NCBI GenBank assembly: GCA_013360405.1 | Contig: JABWBR010000008.1 | Location: 25,207-89,206, forward strand | DNA: 64,000 bases | Origin: Saprospiraceae bacterium | GTDB lineage: Bacteria; Bacteroidota; Bacteroidia; Chitinophagales; Saprospiraceae | Reading direction: 5' to 3' | In this document: piece by piece, positions 16,216 through 25,150 of the stretch | How positions within the stretch are numbered: position 1 is the first letter of the stretch | How the letters are laid out: every line of letters starts with the position of its first letter | Program-made: the position numbers and the translations under genes | The notes under the pieces: generated by a model | Told to the model about the DNA's origin: nothing | Seen by the model: only the letters and a program-made list of their open reading frames with translations | The model's database searches: none

Positions 16216-17058
16216 ATGATAATCGTAGCAGACAGTGGGTCGACAAAAGCGGATTGGAAGCTCATCGGAAAGCAAGGTATAGAGAGCGTAGGAACTATGG
16301 GTTTTAACCCCGTTTTTCACTCCACTGAGGTGATCAAACGCGAATTGGACAAAGCGCTGGGCAGTACCTACAACAGGGACGAAGCCACGCACGTGTACTA
16401 CTACGGTTCGGGCTGCTGGGATGAAAAACGCCAGGAAATCGTCTACAGCGCGCTGCGCCAGATCTTTTCGCGTGCCGATGTGGAAGTGGAACACGACCTG
16501 CTGGGCGCCGCAAGGGCTACCTGCGGCAACGATCCGGGCATTGCCTGTATATTGGGCACCGGCTCCAATTCGTGTTTGTTTGACGGCCACGACGTAACGG
16601 ATAACGTGACCAACCTGGGTTATCTAGCAGGCGATGAAGGCAGCGGCACCCATATCGCCAAAAAACTCATACGCGCCTATTTTTACAGGGAATTACCCCC
16701 TGAGTTGGTGGAAGCGCTGGAGCAAGTAGTGCCCGGAGGAAAAGACGAGATACTCGACCGTTTGTACGGACAGGAACCGCCAAACGTTTATATGGCCTCC
16801 TTTACCCGTTTTATGGGCGCCCACAGGGATCATTTTTTTATACAAAAACTGCTATACAACTCCTTTGTTGAGTTTATTGACAGGCATATTCGCAAATACA
16901 AGGGCCACCTTTCTTTGCCTGTACACTTCATAGGTTCTATCGCCTTTACCTTCCAGGATTTGATCAAAATAGCATTGCAGGAGCGCGACATACAACCCGG
17001 CGTTTTTATAAAAAAACCGATAGACCAGTTGGTCACTTTTCATACCCAACAACTATAA
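16216..17058 (+). CDS. BadF/BadG-type N-acetylglucosamine kinase-like ATPase
   Basis: A 280-residue actin-like ATPase-fold kinase. The N-terminal phosphate motif ADSGSTKADWK, the YYYGSGCWDEK segment, the second phosphate/adenosine motif CILGTGSNSCLFDG and GYLAGDEGSGTHIAKKL are typical of bacterial N-acetylglucosamine kinases in the BadF/BadG/BcrA/BcrD family. It likely phosphorylates an amino sugar recovered from peptidoglycan or chitin; this fits the divergent neighbouring glucosaminidase. PfkA follows by 18 bases, suggesting an operon that passes recycled sugar to glycolysis. The exact sugar is not proven. Confidence 0.85.
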   Translation: MIIVADSGSTKADWKLIGKQGIESVGTMGFNPVFHSTEVIKRELDKALGSTYNRDEATHVYYYGSGCWDEKRQEIVYSALRQIFSRADVEVEHDLLGAARATCGNDPGIACILGTGSNSCLFDGHDVTDNVTNLGYLAGDEGSGTHIAKKLIRAYFYRELPPELVEALEQVVPGGKDEILDRLYGQEPPNVYMASFTRFMGAHRDHFFIQKLLYNSFVEFIDRHIRKYKGHLSLPVHFIGSIAFTFQDLIKIALQERDIQPGVFIKKPIDQLVTFHTQQL

Positions 17059-17076
17059 CAAAAGACAAGGTTATTT

Positions 17077-18060
17077 ATGAGCAGGGAAATCAAGCGTATA
17101 GCCGTCTTTACCTCCGGTGGGGACGCGCCAGGCATGAATGCGGCCATCAGAGCAGTAGTGCGTACCGCTGCATACAATGACCTACACGTCTACGGTATAT
17201 CCCGCGGATACGAAGGCATGATCGACGGCGAATTGGCCAGGTTGGATGTCAGGGATGTGGGCAATATTATTCACCGTGGCGGCACGATGTTGAAGACCGC
17301 CAGAAGCCAGCGTTTTATCACTGCCGAAGGCCGGAAAATGGCCTACGAGTCGCTGCTGGCCTACGATATCGACGCTTGCATCGCCATCGGCGGCAACGGC
17401 ACTTTTACAGGCGCCGATATTTTTTCAAAAGAATACGACATACCCTTTATAGGTGTGCCCGGCACGATCGACAACGACCTGTTCGGCACCGATTTTACTG
17501 TCGGTTTCGATACGGCGGTTAACACGGCCATCGAAGCCGTCGACAAAATCCGCGATACCGCCGACTCGCACAACCGCTTGTTTTTTGTAGAGGTAATGGG
17601 CCGCAATTCCGGCTTCATAGCCCTGAGCACGGCCATCTGCACGGGCGCCGGCAGCGTGTTGATCCCCGAGATACACACCTCTATCGAAGAGTTGATTGAT
17701 TTACTGAAAAAAGGCGTGAAGCGCAAAAAGTTGTTCAGCGTGGTGATCGTGGCGGAAGGACACCCACAAGGCGGCGCTGCGCAAATCGCGCAAAAAGTAA
17801 AAGAAGCTTTTGATTATTACGATACCAAGGTGGCAATTATCGGTCACTTACAGCGGGGGGGCTCCCCTACCGGCTTCGACCGCCTGCTGGCCAGCCGCCT
17901 GGGCTTTTCAGCCGTCGAAGCGCTACTACAAGGCAAAAGCAATGTAATGGTGGGTTTGGTGCACGATAGTATCAGCTATACGCCGTTTGCAGAAGCAATT
18001 AAACAGGATAAACCCCTGAATAACGACCTGGTAAGGATGGCGGAAGTGCTGGCTATCTAA
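17077..18060 (+). CDS. pfkA: ATP-dependent 6-phosphofructokinase
   Basis: PfkA phosphorylates fructose 6-phosphate to fructose 1,6-bisphosphate. The 327-residue product has the ATP-binding FTSGGDAPGMNAAIR at residues 8-22, GGNGTFTGAD near 107, the catalytic GTIDND motif with Asp128, DTADSHNR, the MGRNSG segment and HLQRGGSPT near 260. Gly at the position preceding GTF (GGNGTF, with a small residue at 105) supports ATP over pyrophosphate as donor. The stop is 15 bases before a GTGAG/CTCAC element. The substrate is returned by the class II aldolase at the right end of the window. Confidence 0.96.
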   Translation: MSREIKRIAVFTSGGDAPGMNAAIRAVVRTAAYNDLHVYGISRGYEGMIDGELARLDVRDVGNIIHRGGTMLKTARSQRFITAEGRKMAYESLLAYDIDACIAIGGNGTFTGADIFSKEYDIPFIGVPGTIDNDLFGTDFTVGFDTAVNTAIEAVDKIRDTADSHNRLFFVEVMGRNSGFIALSTAICTGAGSVLIPEIHTSIEELIDLLKKGVKRKKLFSVVIVAEGHPQGGAAQIAQKVKEAFDYYDTKVAIIGHLQRGGSPTGFDRLLASRLGFSAVEALLQGKSNVMVGLVHDSISYTPFAEAIKQDKPLNNDLVRMAEVLAI

Positions 18061-18074
18061 GGAATGGCCGGGTT

Positions 18075-18164
18075 TGAGTGTGAGAGGGTGAGAGTGTGTG
18101 AGTGTGAGAAGATTACAAGGATCCCTCCCTCCCTCCCTCCCTCCCTCCCTCTCACCCTCTCTTC
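18075..18164. repeat. GTGAG/CTCAC hairpin element between pfkA and trmH
   Basis: Left arm of GAGTGTGAGAGGGTGAGAGT type (18075-18110), short spacer, right arm with about seven CCCT units and then CTCTCACCCTCTC (18122-18164). The arms are imperfect complements. It lies between convergent genes and contains the stop codon of trmH. Confidence 0.75.
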
Positions 18165-18790
18165 AGGGCGCTCCGCTGATGAATGCCTTCTTCGTGTTTC
18201 CTGACATACTCCTGAAAAAGCGCTTCCTGCTCGGCCTCGGTTAGGGGTAAATTTGCATCGTACATGCCTTTAGACTGGCGCTGGCGGTATGCTTCGTATA
18301 GCGTGACAGCGCAGGCCACTGAAATATTCAGGCTTTCGGCCATACCTATTTGTGGGATTACAAAATGGGCGTCGCACTGGGCTGCCACCTCATCGGTAAT
18401 TCCGTTTTTTTCGTTGCCAAAAAGCAAGGCGACGGAACCGGTCAGATCGAGTTCATAGAGCGAAGTGGCGTTTTCATTGAGGCGGGTGCCTAAAATCCGC
18501 TGATAATGCTGCCTGACATGGGCAAAACAAGCGGCGATGTCGGCATAAAAATGTACGTCAAGCCAGCGACGGGCGCCACCGGAGGTGCGGCGACCCAGGG
18601 GTAAGGATTGAATTTGCTGCAATTCGGGCTCCGTATACAGTACAAAAACCTCTTTGATGCCCACAGAATCGCAGCTTCTCAAAACGGCGCCAATATTATG
18701 TGGATCGATTACATTCTCGAGAATGACCGTCAGATTGGGCTGCCTCCTGGAAGCTACCCGCCTGAATTTTTCTTCGCGCTGAGCATTCAT
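18152..18790 (-). CDS. TrmH/SpoU-family RNA 2'-O-methyltransferase
   Basis: A 212-residue SPOUT-class methyltransferase. Family motifs are visible: NVIDPHNIGAVLRSCDSVG (motif 1, with the conserved Asn and Arg), LLFGNEKNGITDE (motif 2) and IPQIGMAESLNISVACAV (motif 3). The likely target is a tRNA or rRNA ribose; TrmH (Gm18) is the closest familiar type. ATG at 18790 is chosen because the longer frame reads through the low-complexity repeat. The last residues and the TGA stop are encoded by another copy of that repeat. Confidence 0.9.
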   Translation of the reverse strand: MNAQREEKFRRVASRRQPNLTVILENVIDPHNIGAVLRSCDSVGIKEVFVLYTEPELQQIQSLPLGRRTSGGARRWLDVHFYADIAACFAHVRQHYQRILGTRLNENATSLYELDLTGSVALLFGNEKNGITDEVAAQCDAHFVIPQIGMAESLNISVACAVTLYEAYRQRQSKGMYDANLPLTEAEQEALFQEYVRKHEEGIHQRSALKRG

Positions 18791-18806
18791 GGCTTGGTTA
18801 TCCACT

Positions 18807-18916
18807 GAGAGGAGAGTGTGGGAGAGTGAGAGGGTGTGAGGGTGAGATTTTAAGTTTAAGTTATATCCCTCCCTCACACCCTCACACCCTCTCACCCTCA
18901 CACCCTCACACCCTCT
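18807..18916. repeat. GTGAG/CTCAC hairpin element between two minus-strand genes
   Basis: Purine-rich left arm (GAGAGGAGAGTGTGGGAGAG type, 18807-18846), 19-base AT-rich spacer, and a right arm of repeated CCCTCACA units (18866-18916). It fills nearly all of the gap between the PBP1-fold lipoprotein stop and the trmH start. Confidence 0.75.
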
Positions 18917-18919
18917 TTC

Positions 18920-20410
18920 TTAGTCGTCTGCGGGTCTAAACTGGTAGTCCTGGAACTTCAGGATATGGATGAAAGAATTTTCATACTGATCAATCTGATA
19001 GCGATCGCTGCCGGTTGCATTGGCTTTCATCACGGGTTGAAAATCAAACCGGGTTTGTAACCCGGTATATGGATCGCGGTCAAAAGAGCGCTGGAATTTG
19101 CTGCCGTATTTGTGCAGCATACGTCCAAAATACAAGGTAACATCAAAGCCCAGGTAGGACTCCTCCACCGGAACCGCGCCAAAGCGATCAAAATATTGGC
19201 GTTTAAACGATTGTACGTCAACAGATATAGGGTCGATATACGAACTGGCGCTGATGTGGATGTGTAGTTTTTCGTAATAAGAAAAATCTATTTTGTCGAA
19301 AGCCATCCATTGGGGCATGCCGTATACCACGACAAAACTTTCGGGGCTTTTCGACAATTCAATTTTTCTGAGCAGGGCGTAGATGAAAGTCTCATCCGAC
19401 CAGGAAGGGACGATAAAGACAGCCGTATCCCCTACTGATACGAACGGCATGACATTCAATTGGTTGAAATTGGCGGATTCATCCCTGATGATAAACTCGC
19501 GCAGCGGGACCGTTACGCGGTTGTTCATTTCCCGCTTGTATTCATCGTGAAAATATTGGAGTCTGGCGCGCTCAGCCTGAATATCTTTACTTACCAGCAC
19601 AATATTTTCGGGACTGTATGAACGCAAGGCATGGCGCATGATCGTCTTACAGTGCGCTTCCAAAGTAGGATTGACCTGTATGTAGTTCGGATTATCGCTC
19701 GAAACGCCCGTGGCGGCCGTAAACGGAGACACCAGTACAATGTCCTGATCCTTAGCCAGTTGAGCCATGATTGCAACATTATTTCGGCGGTAGGGCCCGA
19801 TTATCAGATGCGCATTTCGCAGGTCGGTATTGGTACGCGCCAGTGCGATGCATGTTTCTTCAGAGGCTTTGGTGTCAATGACAGCCACATTAAGGTTAAC
19901 GCCTTCATCGCTAAGCACATCGAGCGCCAGGCGGGCGCCGCTGTAAAAATTAAGCGCCCAGGCCGAGTTTTCAGGCACTGAGCCATTCGTACCCGTCGAC
20001 AAATTCATCTTATCCGTTAAAAAAGGCAGCAGAATAGCCACATTATAGGAGGAAAAGAATTCCGAGCCGGTATTTCTATCTACGCTTACAACTTCACCCG
20101 GGAGGTCGTTTGGCATCTCCGAAACTGCAGAAGTAATGGGCGGATAGGTGCTGGTGGGAATATCTTTCCAGATAATCGTATCCATTTTTTCCTGTAGCGT
20201 TTCCTCGATCACCACGTAGGTTCCCTTCTCGGGGTCATATACGCGTCTGCCCTGTATGGGCTCGAGGGTATCGCCCTGGTCGGTTTCTTTCTTGTCGCTT
20301 TCCGCTTTTTGGAACATAGCGCAAGAAGTCAAACTCCAACAGGCAATAATACCGAGGAGTAAGACCTTATTCCCATTCAATGGTTGCCGGTGGCTTCGTG
20401 CTGATATCAT
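18920..20410 (-). CDS. Lipoprotein with periplasmic-binding-protein type 1 fold
   Basis: A 496-residue probable lipoprotein: hydrophobic segment [14 protein letters not shown] and lipobox SLTSC (Cys about 30). Residues 120-480 resemble the type 1 periplasmic binding fold found in amino-acid-receptor ANF domains and Lpo[10 protein letters not shown], then [29 protein letters not shown], and a later [10 protein letters not shown]. Receptor proteins of this group usually bind a ligand or regulate cell-wall synthesis; the ligand is unknown and no transporter genes are adjacent. Its start codon lies inside the 3' end of guaA, a 44-base overlap, implying translational coupling. Confidence 0.78.
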   Translation of the reverse strand: MISARSHRQPLNGNKVLLLGIIACWSLTSCAMFQKAESDKKETDQGDTLEPIQGRRVYDPEKGTYVVIEETLQEKMDTIIWKDIPTSTYPPITSAVSEMPNDLPGEVVSVDRNTGSEFFSSYNVAILLPFLTDKMNLSTGTNGSVPENSAWALNFYSGARLALDVLSDEGVNLNVAVIDTKASEETCIALARTNTDLRNAHLIIGPYRRNNVAIMAQLAKDQDIVLVSPFTAATGVSSDNPNYIQVNPTLEAHCKTIMRHALRSYSPENIVLVSKDIQAERARLQYFHDEYKREMNNRVTVPLREFIIRDESANFNQLNVMPFVSVGDTAVFIVPSWSDETFIYALLRKIELSKSPESFVVVYGMPQWMAFDKIDFSYYEKLHIHISASSYIDPISVDVQSFKRQYFDRFGAVPVEESYLGFDVTLYFGRMLHKYGSKFQRSFDRDPYTGLQTRFDFQPVMKANATGSDRYQIDQYENSFIHILKFQDYQFRPADD

Positions 20411-21908
20411 AGACTACCCGATTAATCCCTTTAACATTATTAATTATATCGCTGGACACCTGTGCCAGGAATTCGTGGGGAAGGTGGCTCCACTCTGCCG
20501 TCATTCCGTCGGTAGAACTCACTGCGCGCAGTGCTATCGCCTGCTCGTAAGTGCGCTCATCGCCCATTACGCCTACGGAAAGTACCGGCAGCAAAATGGC
20601 GCCGGCCTGCCAGACCTGGTCGTAAAGGCCGGCTTTTTTGAGATGCCCGATATAGATGGCATCGGCTTCCTGCAGGAGCGCCACTTTTTCCGGCGTGATA
20701 TCGCCCAAAATCCGGATTCCAAGCCCGGGGCCGGGAAACGGATGGCGGCCCAATATTTCTTTGGGGATTTGCAGCGCCTGCCCTACCCTTCTCACCTCGT
20801 CTTTAAACAGCATGCGCAACGGCTCCACGATTTTCAGCTTGAGAATATCAGGCAAGCCCCCTACGTTATGGTGCGATTTGATCGTGGCGGATGGCCCGTG
20901 CACGGAAATCGACTCAATAACGTCGGGATAAATCGTACCCTGGCCAAGCCAATCGATCTGGCGGTGGCGGGAAGCTTCTTCTTCAAAAACTTCGATAAAA
21001 ACACGCCCGATGATCTTGCGTTTCAGCTCGGGGTTGGTCACCCCTGCCAGTTCGTTCCAGAATCGTTGCCGGGCATCTACTCCTACTACATTCAATCCCA
21101 GTACTTTATAGCCATTGAGGACTTCCTCGTATTCGTTTTTGCGCAGCAGGCCGTTATCTACAAAAAAACATTCCAGCCGGTCGCCGATAGCCCGGTCGAG
21201 TAAAACGGCAGCCACCGTAGAGTCTACGCCTCCGGAGAGCCCCATCAGCACGCGATCGGGGCCGATTTTGGCTTTTAATTCTTCCACCGTATGTTCTAGA
21301 AAAGAAGCCGGCGTCCAGTCGGCATGGCAACCTGCGATATCAATCAGGAAATTTTTGAGCAAAGTAGCCCCGTCGATGCTATGTGTCACTTCGGGGTGGA
21401 ATTGCAGGCAATAGACGGGATGGGAAAAAACGCCATCCTGAGCTTTGAACGCAGCTACGTCGATACTATCGGTGCCGGCGATGAGTTCAAATTGATCGGG
21501 GATAGCCATGATAGTATCGCCGTGCGACATCCACACCTGCGAACCCTGGTTGATGCCGGCAAACAGCGCATCGGGGCGGTACATGCGCTGAAGGAGCGCT
21601 TTGCCGTACTCCCTTTTCAGCGAGCGCTGCACCTGCCCGCCATAGTGCTGTGCGATAAGTTGTGCGCCGTAGCACACGCCCAGCACGGGTATTTTACCCA
21701 CCAGTTTGTCGAGTTCGATTTTTAGCGCGTGCGGATCGGTGACAGAAAAGGGACTGCCCGAAAGGATCACCGCTTTGACAGAAGCATCGATTTCAGGCAT
21801 ATGGTTGTATGGCAGGATTTCGCTATAGATATTCAACTCGCGAACTCTCCTGGCAATCAGTTGCGTATACTGTGATCCGAAATCTAAAATGATAACCTTT
21901 TCCGTCAT
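20367..21908 (-). CDS. guaA: GMP synthase (glutamine-hydrolysing)
   Basis: GuaA converts XMP to GMP using ATP and glutamine. The 513-residue product has the class I amidotransferase domain (nucleophile in GVCYGAQ, with QFHPEV for the catalytic His/Glu pair), the ATP-pyrophosphatase domain with P-loop GLSGGVDST near 225, and the C-terminal dimerisation domain ending IEWE, as in all GuaA. The PFPGPGL substrate segment is intact. It is preceded by nusB with 16 bases between the genes and overlaps the downstream lipoprotein. Confidence 0.97.
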   Translation of the reverse strand: MTEKVIILDFGSQYTQLIARRVRELNIYSEILPYNHMPEIDASVKAVILSGSPFSVTDPHALKIELDKLVGKIPVLGVCYGAQLIAQHYGGQVQRSLKREYGKALLQRMYRPDALFAGINQGSQVWMSHGDTIMAIPDQFELIAGTDSIDVAAFKAQDGVFSHPVYCLQFHPEVTHSIDGATLLKNFLIDIAGCHADWTPASFLEHTVEELKAKIGPDRVLMGLSGGVDSTVAAVLLDRAIGDRLECFFVDNGLLRKNEYEEVLNGYKVLGLNVVGVDARQRFWNELAGVTNPELKRKIIGRVFIEVFEEEASRHRQIDWLGQGTIYPDVIESISVHGPSATIKSHHNVGGLPDILKLKIVEPLRMLFKDEVRRVGQALQIPKEILGRHPFPGPGLGIRILGDITPEKVALLQEADAIYIGHLKKAGLYDQVWQAGAILLPVLSVGVMGDERTYEQAIALRAVSSTDGMTAEWSHLPHEFLAQVSSDIINNVKGINRVVYDISTKPPATIEWE

Positions 21909-21924
21909 AGTTTAGCCTCCTGTG

Positions 21925-22863
21925 CTATTCGTCAACGAGCCCGCGGCCTTCCTTGTTGATTTTGCCTTCGCTTTGCAGCTTCTTCATCAGCCTGTCCAGA
22001 ATCCCGTTAATAAAATCCTTGCTTTTATCGGTGCTATACATCTTAGAGATCTCCACAAATTCATTGAGCGTAACCTTCGTTGGAATCGTGGGAAAACTCA
22101 TCAACTCGCACAGCGCCATTTTAAGTAGAATCATATCGATAATAGCCACCCGTTCTGCGTCCCAGTTTTTCAACGTGGGTTCGATCATTTCGAGTAGCTT
22201 GTCGTCTTCGCGAATTACTTGTGAAAGCAATTGTTCTCCGAATTCACGCACCGTCTCGTCGGCGGGGCGGTAGCTTTCAAAAAAATTGGCTTCTACCGGC
22301 AGGGCTTTCACCGTTTTCTTAAGTGCGCCGACAATCAGGGACTCGTCATCCACCCAAAGCGGATATTGATCCTCGATAAACTCGTTAAACATTTCGCTCT
22401 GCTGGCAATGCTTAAAAAGCGCCAGCAGTACGTTGCGATGGTCTTCGTCTGTGCTGTTTTCCTGATAAACGTACTGCTTGTATTCTTCGGTTTTGGAAAA
22501 TTCGGTATAAAAATGACGAATAGCGTCATCATCCGTCTTTTTATCCATCTTGTAAGCCCGAAAAAGTCTGTTAAGGCCGTCGTTGTTAATCAGCGAAGCG
22601 ATACATGGGTTATCGCTCAATTTTGCAGTGAAGCGCTTGTCATCGTCAGAGGGTAATAATTTTGACAATCGCTTGGCAGCATCCTGTTTCGCAAATTCGG
22701 CAATCCGGATCAGCACGTAGAGTGTAAACAAATACAGCTCGAAGGATTTTCGCACATAGTCGCGATATTGGTGCAGAACTCCATCCAGGTCAAGATTTTT
22801 ATCGCGACTCAAGGAATAGAGTATCTGCATCACTTTAATGCGGACGTTCCTTCTGCTCAACAT
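21925..22863 (-). CDS. nusB: Transcription antitermination factor NusB, long form
   Basis: NusB binds boxA RNA with S10 (NusE) for antitermination of rRNA operons. The 312-residue product is twice the E. coli length, which is usual in Bacteroidota. The N-terminus LSRRNVRIKVMQILYSL and the C-terminal all-helical domain (about 185-295), with VAIIDMILLKMALCELMSFP and LNEFVEISKMYSTDKSKDFINGILD, match NusB. The central region (60-180) is lineage-specific. The C-terminal tail is charged. Confidence 0.94.
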   Translation of the reverse strand: MLSRRNVRIKVMQILYSLSRDKNLDLDGVLHQYRDYVRKSFELYLFTLYVLIRIAEFAKQDAAKRLSKLLPSDDDKRFTAKLSDNPCIASLINNDGLNRLFRAYKMDKKTDDDAIRHFYTEFSKTEEYKQYVYQENSTDEDHRNVLLALFKHCQQSEMFNEFIEDQYPLWVDDESLIVGALKKTVKALPVEANFFESYRPADETVREFGEQLLSQVIREDDKLLEMIEPTLKNWDAERVAIIDMILLKMALCELMSFPTIPTKVTLNEFVEISKMYSTDKSKDFINGILDRLMKKLQSEGKINKEGRGLVDE

Positions 22864-22910
22864 AAGTAAGTGAACTTTTCAATTGCAAATAAAAGATAAT
22901 TTTGCGGCAT

Positions 22911-24389
22911 TTACTTCATATGCTTCTCTTTTATCGCCGCGTAGTCCGGCAATCGCTTGTAATGCCAGTTCCAAACCACCTGTCCATTTTTCATCAACAC
23001 TACCCCCGGGTTAGAGCGGATAATAGTTTTGAGTAAAATATCGTCAGCCATATAAATGGGTTGTGTCATGCCGAGGGCGCTTTTGAAGTCGTTCAAACGC
23101 GCTTCATCAGTGTATGCAGTAATTACATAAGCCTTGTATCCTTCCTTTTGTGCGGCATCCAATACCGGTACGACGGCCTTTTTCCATTTGGCCAGGTAAT
23201 CTTCGTCCCATTGGTATTGGGTATAAGCCACTTCTTTGTTCTGTGTGCCTGTAATACGCTTTTGAAGGTAAGCGGTATCGGCGGTTCTGATAGTATCAAT
23301 GGCAAAAAGCGTATCTACCACCGTCTTTTTTGCCGGCGATTCAGTACCGTAGAATTTATACGCAATTACCATAAAACTGTAGCTGGAATCGCGGAGGATG
23401 GCTTCCGTTACATCGCTGCCGGTTACATCGCTTACTTCGAAGTCGCTGATTTTGGTGCGCGGAATAGCCGGTTCGGATTTGATCTGCTCGTACTCCCACT
23501 CTTCTGTGGGGTATTGCTGGATCTTCTGAAGGAATTCAGCGTAGGGAACTTCGACTACTTCGCCTGATTTTTTGTTTGTCAATTTATACGCTACGATCTC
23601 AACGGCATTCTCCGCCTCAGATTCCTTATCTTTTTGCTCTGCAATGTTCACACCGCGCTTGAAGGGGCGGAAATCGATATCAGGAAGATCCCATACATAA
23701 TTGCTTAGGCTATAATAGGTGAGCGCAACGATGCTGAGTGCCGTAATAGTGAGCCGGGCGCCGGGACGGAATAATTGGTGCATATCCCTGTGGCGCCATA
23801 CGAACAACAAAGCAGGAACCAGCAACACGATGTCTTTCAAGAAAGATACGCCGGGTTTCAGCTTCAAAAAGTCGCCAAAGCAACCGCAATCGGTAACCTT
23901 CATATTGGTCTCCACATACGGCCCCCATTTAGCAAATTGGAAAAAATTTACTTTTTCGGGTACGTAACCGGTGAGATAGGTAAAGCCGGTGAGAAAGGCA
24001 AAAAATACCAGGAGCAGCAGGAAAGCCCAGGCCGTCAATTTCCGGTATGCGCCTATCAGCAACATGATGCCCAGCACTATTTCAAACACGATCATCACCA
24101 CCGAAAAGGTAGAAGATACGTTAGAAAGCTTAGGGAAAATTGGCGCAATAAAAGAGAACCAGGTACCGGCAAAGGTAGTCTCGAACTCGGCAAAATATTG
24201 CTCCATCTTGTAGGCCGTACCCAGCGGATCCACAGCTTTTACAGCGCCGGAAAAAATAAAAAGCGCTCCCGTAAAATACTGGAAAAATGTGATAACCCAG
24301 TTGCGGACTTTCACGCCGGTAACCCCGGATATTAAACAAAACAAGACCGCTGCAATGGCGATATAGAGGGATAAGGTGAAAATAGTCAT
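22911..24389 (-). CDS. DoxX-like membrane protein with thioredoxin-like C-terminus (BT_3928 type)
   Basis: A 492-residue protein resembling the BT_3928 family of Bacteroidota. The first 240 residues hold several membrane spans with a DoxX/MauE-like layout, including a conserved DCGCFGDFLKLKPG segment between spans. The rest is periplasmic or cytoplasmic and ends in a thioredoxin-like fold (VITAYTDEARLNDF, then PGVVLMKNGQVVWNWHYKRLP) with no CxxC motif. Function is unestablished; DoxX/MauE relatives take part in redox or disulfide chemistry. It is 11 bases downstream of the DUF1599 gene, an arrangement seen in other Bacteroidota. Confidence 0.82.
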   Translation of the reverse strand: MTIFTLSLYIAIAAVLFCLISGVTGVKVRNWVITFFQYFTGALFIFSGAVKAVDPLGTAYKMEQYFAEFETTFAGTWFSFIAPIFPKLSNVSSTFSVVMIVFEIVLGIMLLIGAYRKLTAWAFLLLLVFFAFLTGFTYLTGYVPEKVNFFQFAKWGPYVETNMKVTDCGCFGDFLKLKPGVSFLKDIVLLVPALLFVWRHRDMHQLFRPGARLTITALSIVALTYYSLSNYVWDLPDIDFRPFKRGVNIAEQKDKESEAENAVEIVAYKLTNKKSGEVVEVPYAEFLQKIQQYPTEEWEYEQIKSEPAIPRTKISDFEVSDVTGSDVTEAILRDSSYSFMVIAYKFYGTESPAKKTVVDTLFAIDTIRTADTAYLQKRITGTQNKEVAYTQYQWDEDYLAKWKKAVVPVLDAAQKEGYKAYVITAYTDEARLNDFKSALGMTQPIYMADDILLKTIIRSNPGVVLMKNGQVVWNWHYKRLPDYAAIKEKHMK

Positions 24390-24400
24390 TGTAGCTGTGA

Positions 24401-24961
24401 TTAGTTAGTGATGCCTGATGTAGTGGTTTCATCCAATTTGATCAGCGCAAATATAGCATAGTTGATGATATCCATGTAATTAGGCCCTGCTCCTTCCGAA
24501 ACAAGCGTACTTCCCTTGTTGTCTTCGATTTGTTTGATGCGCAGGAGTTTGGTCAATATCAGGTCGGTCATAGAGCTTACGCGCATTTCCCGCCAGACTT
24601 CGCCGTAGTCGTGGTTTTTTTGCATCATCAGGGTTCTCACTATCGCCACATTTTCGTCGTAAAGTTTCTCCACCTGATCATGCGATAGTTCTATGAGGGC
24701 GTCTTCGTCTAATTCCAACTGGATTAACGCAATGATACTGTAATTGATCAGCCCCATAAATTCGCCTTCGATTGGGTCATGGACCTGCTGCACGCCCTTT
24801 TCTTCGATGCTCCTGATTCTTTTCGCTTTTATATAGAGTTGGTCGGTGATAGAAGGTAAACGCAGAATACGCCAGGAAGAGCCGTAGTCCTGGTGCTTTT
24901 TAAGAAACAGCGCTTTGCATTTAGCTATTATTTCGTCGTATTGGCGTAAGGTTTGATCCAT
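24401..24961 (-). CDS. DUF1599 protein
   Basis: A 186-residue protein made of two similar halves, each with a KHQDYGSSWRILR- or KNHDYGEVWREMR-like motif followed by helices containing RIRSIEE or RIKQIED. This is the DUF1599 pattern, often described as a nucleotide modification-associated domain. The Asp-Tyr-Gly and Trp-Arg residues are conserved in both halves. The enzymatic activity is not established. Its ATG abuts a long AGGGTTGATGA-type inverted repeat, so the 5' leader is made of repeat sequence. Confidence 0.85.
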   Translation of the reverse strand: MDQTLRQYDEIIAKCKALFLKKHQDYGSSWRILRLPSITDQLYIKAKRIRSIEEKGVQQVHDPIEGEFMGLINYSIIALIQLELDEDALIELSHDQVEKLYDENVAIVRTLMMQKNHDYGEVWREMRVSSMTDLILTKLLRIKQIEDNKGSTLVSEGAGPNYMDIINYAIFALIKLDETTTSGITN

Positions 24962-25066
24962 TTATGAGGGTTTATGAGGGGTGATGAAGGTTGATGAGGG
25001 TTGATGAAGGTTGATGAGGGGTAAAAAATACCCTTATAGACCCTCATAACCCCTCATCAACCTTTA
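24962..25066. repeat. AGGGTTGATGA inverted-repeat element
   Basis: Left arm of tandem TTTATGAGGG, TGATGAAGGT and TGATGAGGGT units (24962-25023), an A-rich turn, and a right arm with CCCTCATAACCCCTCATCAACC (25031-25066). Similar design to the GTGAG/CTCAC elements but with a different unit. It lies between divergent genes, hence in the promoter/leader region rather than at a 3' end. Confidence 0.75.
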
Positions 25067-25110
25067 CAGCCCTTTTTCCAGCGGTAAATATAATTGAGGA
25101 TAATCATATT

Positions 25111-25144
25111 TTTGTTAACCATTTGTCAAAGGGTGGTACTTTTG
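25111..25144 (+). promoter_or_regulatory. Predicted promoter for yigZ
   Basis: TTTG, a 22-base spacer and TACTTTTG. The box ends six bases before the ATG, so the transcript would be leaderless or nearly so. Confidence 0.45.
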
Positions 25145-25150
25145 CGCCTG

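Noticed and set aside
18075..18164. CRISPR-like tandem units in the GTGAG/CTCAC elements
   Set aside because: Units are 4-8 bases with no regular unique spacers and no cas genes are present.
18791..18901. Longer N-terminus for the TrmH-type methylase
   Set aside because: It is translated from the low-complexity repeat (HPHTLSLSHTLL type) and is not part of the family.
20256..21203. A 315-residue open frame opposite guaA
   Set aside because: Antisense to GuaA; no motif or signal peptide; the long frame reflects codon bias on the other strand.
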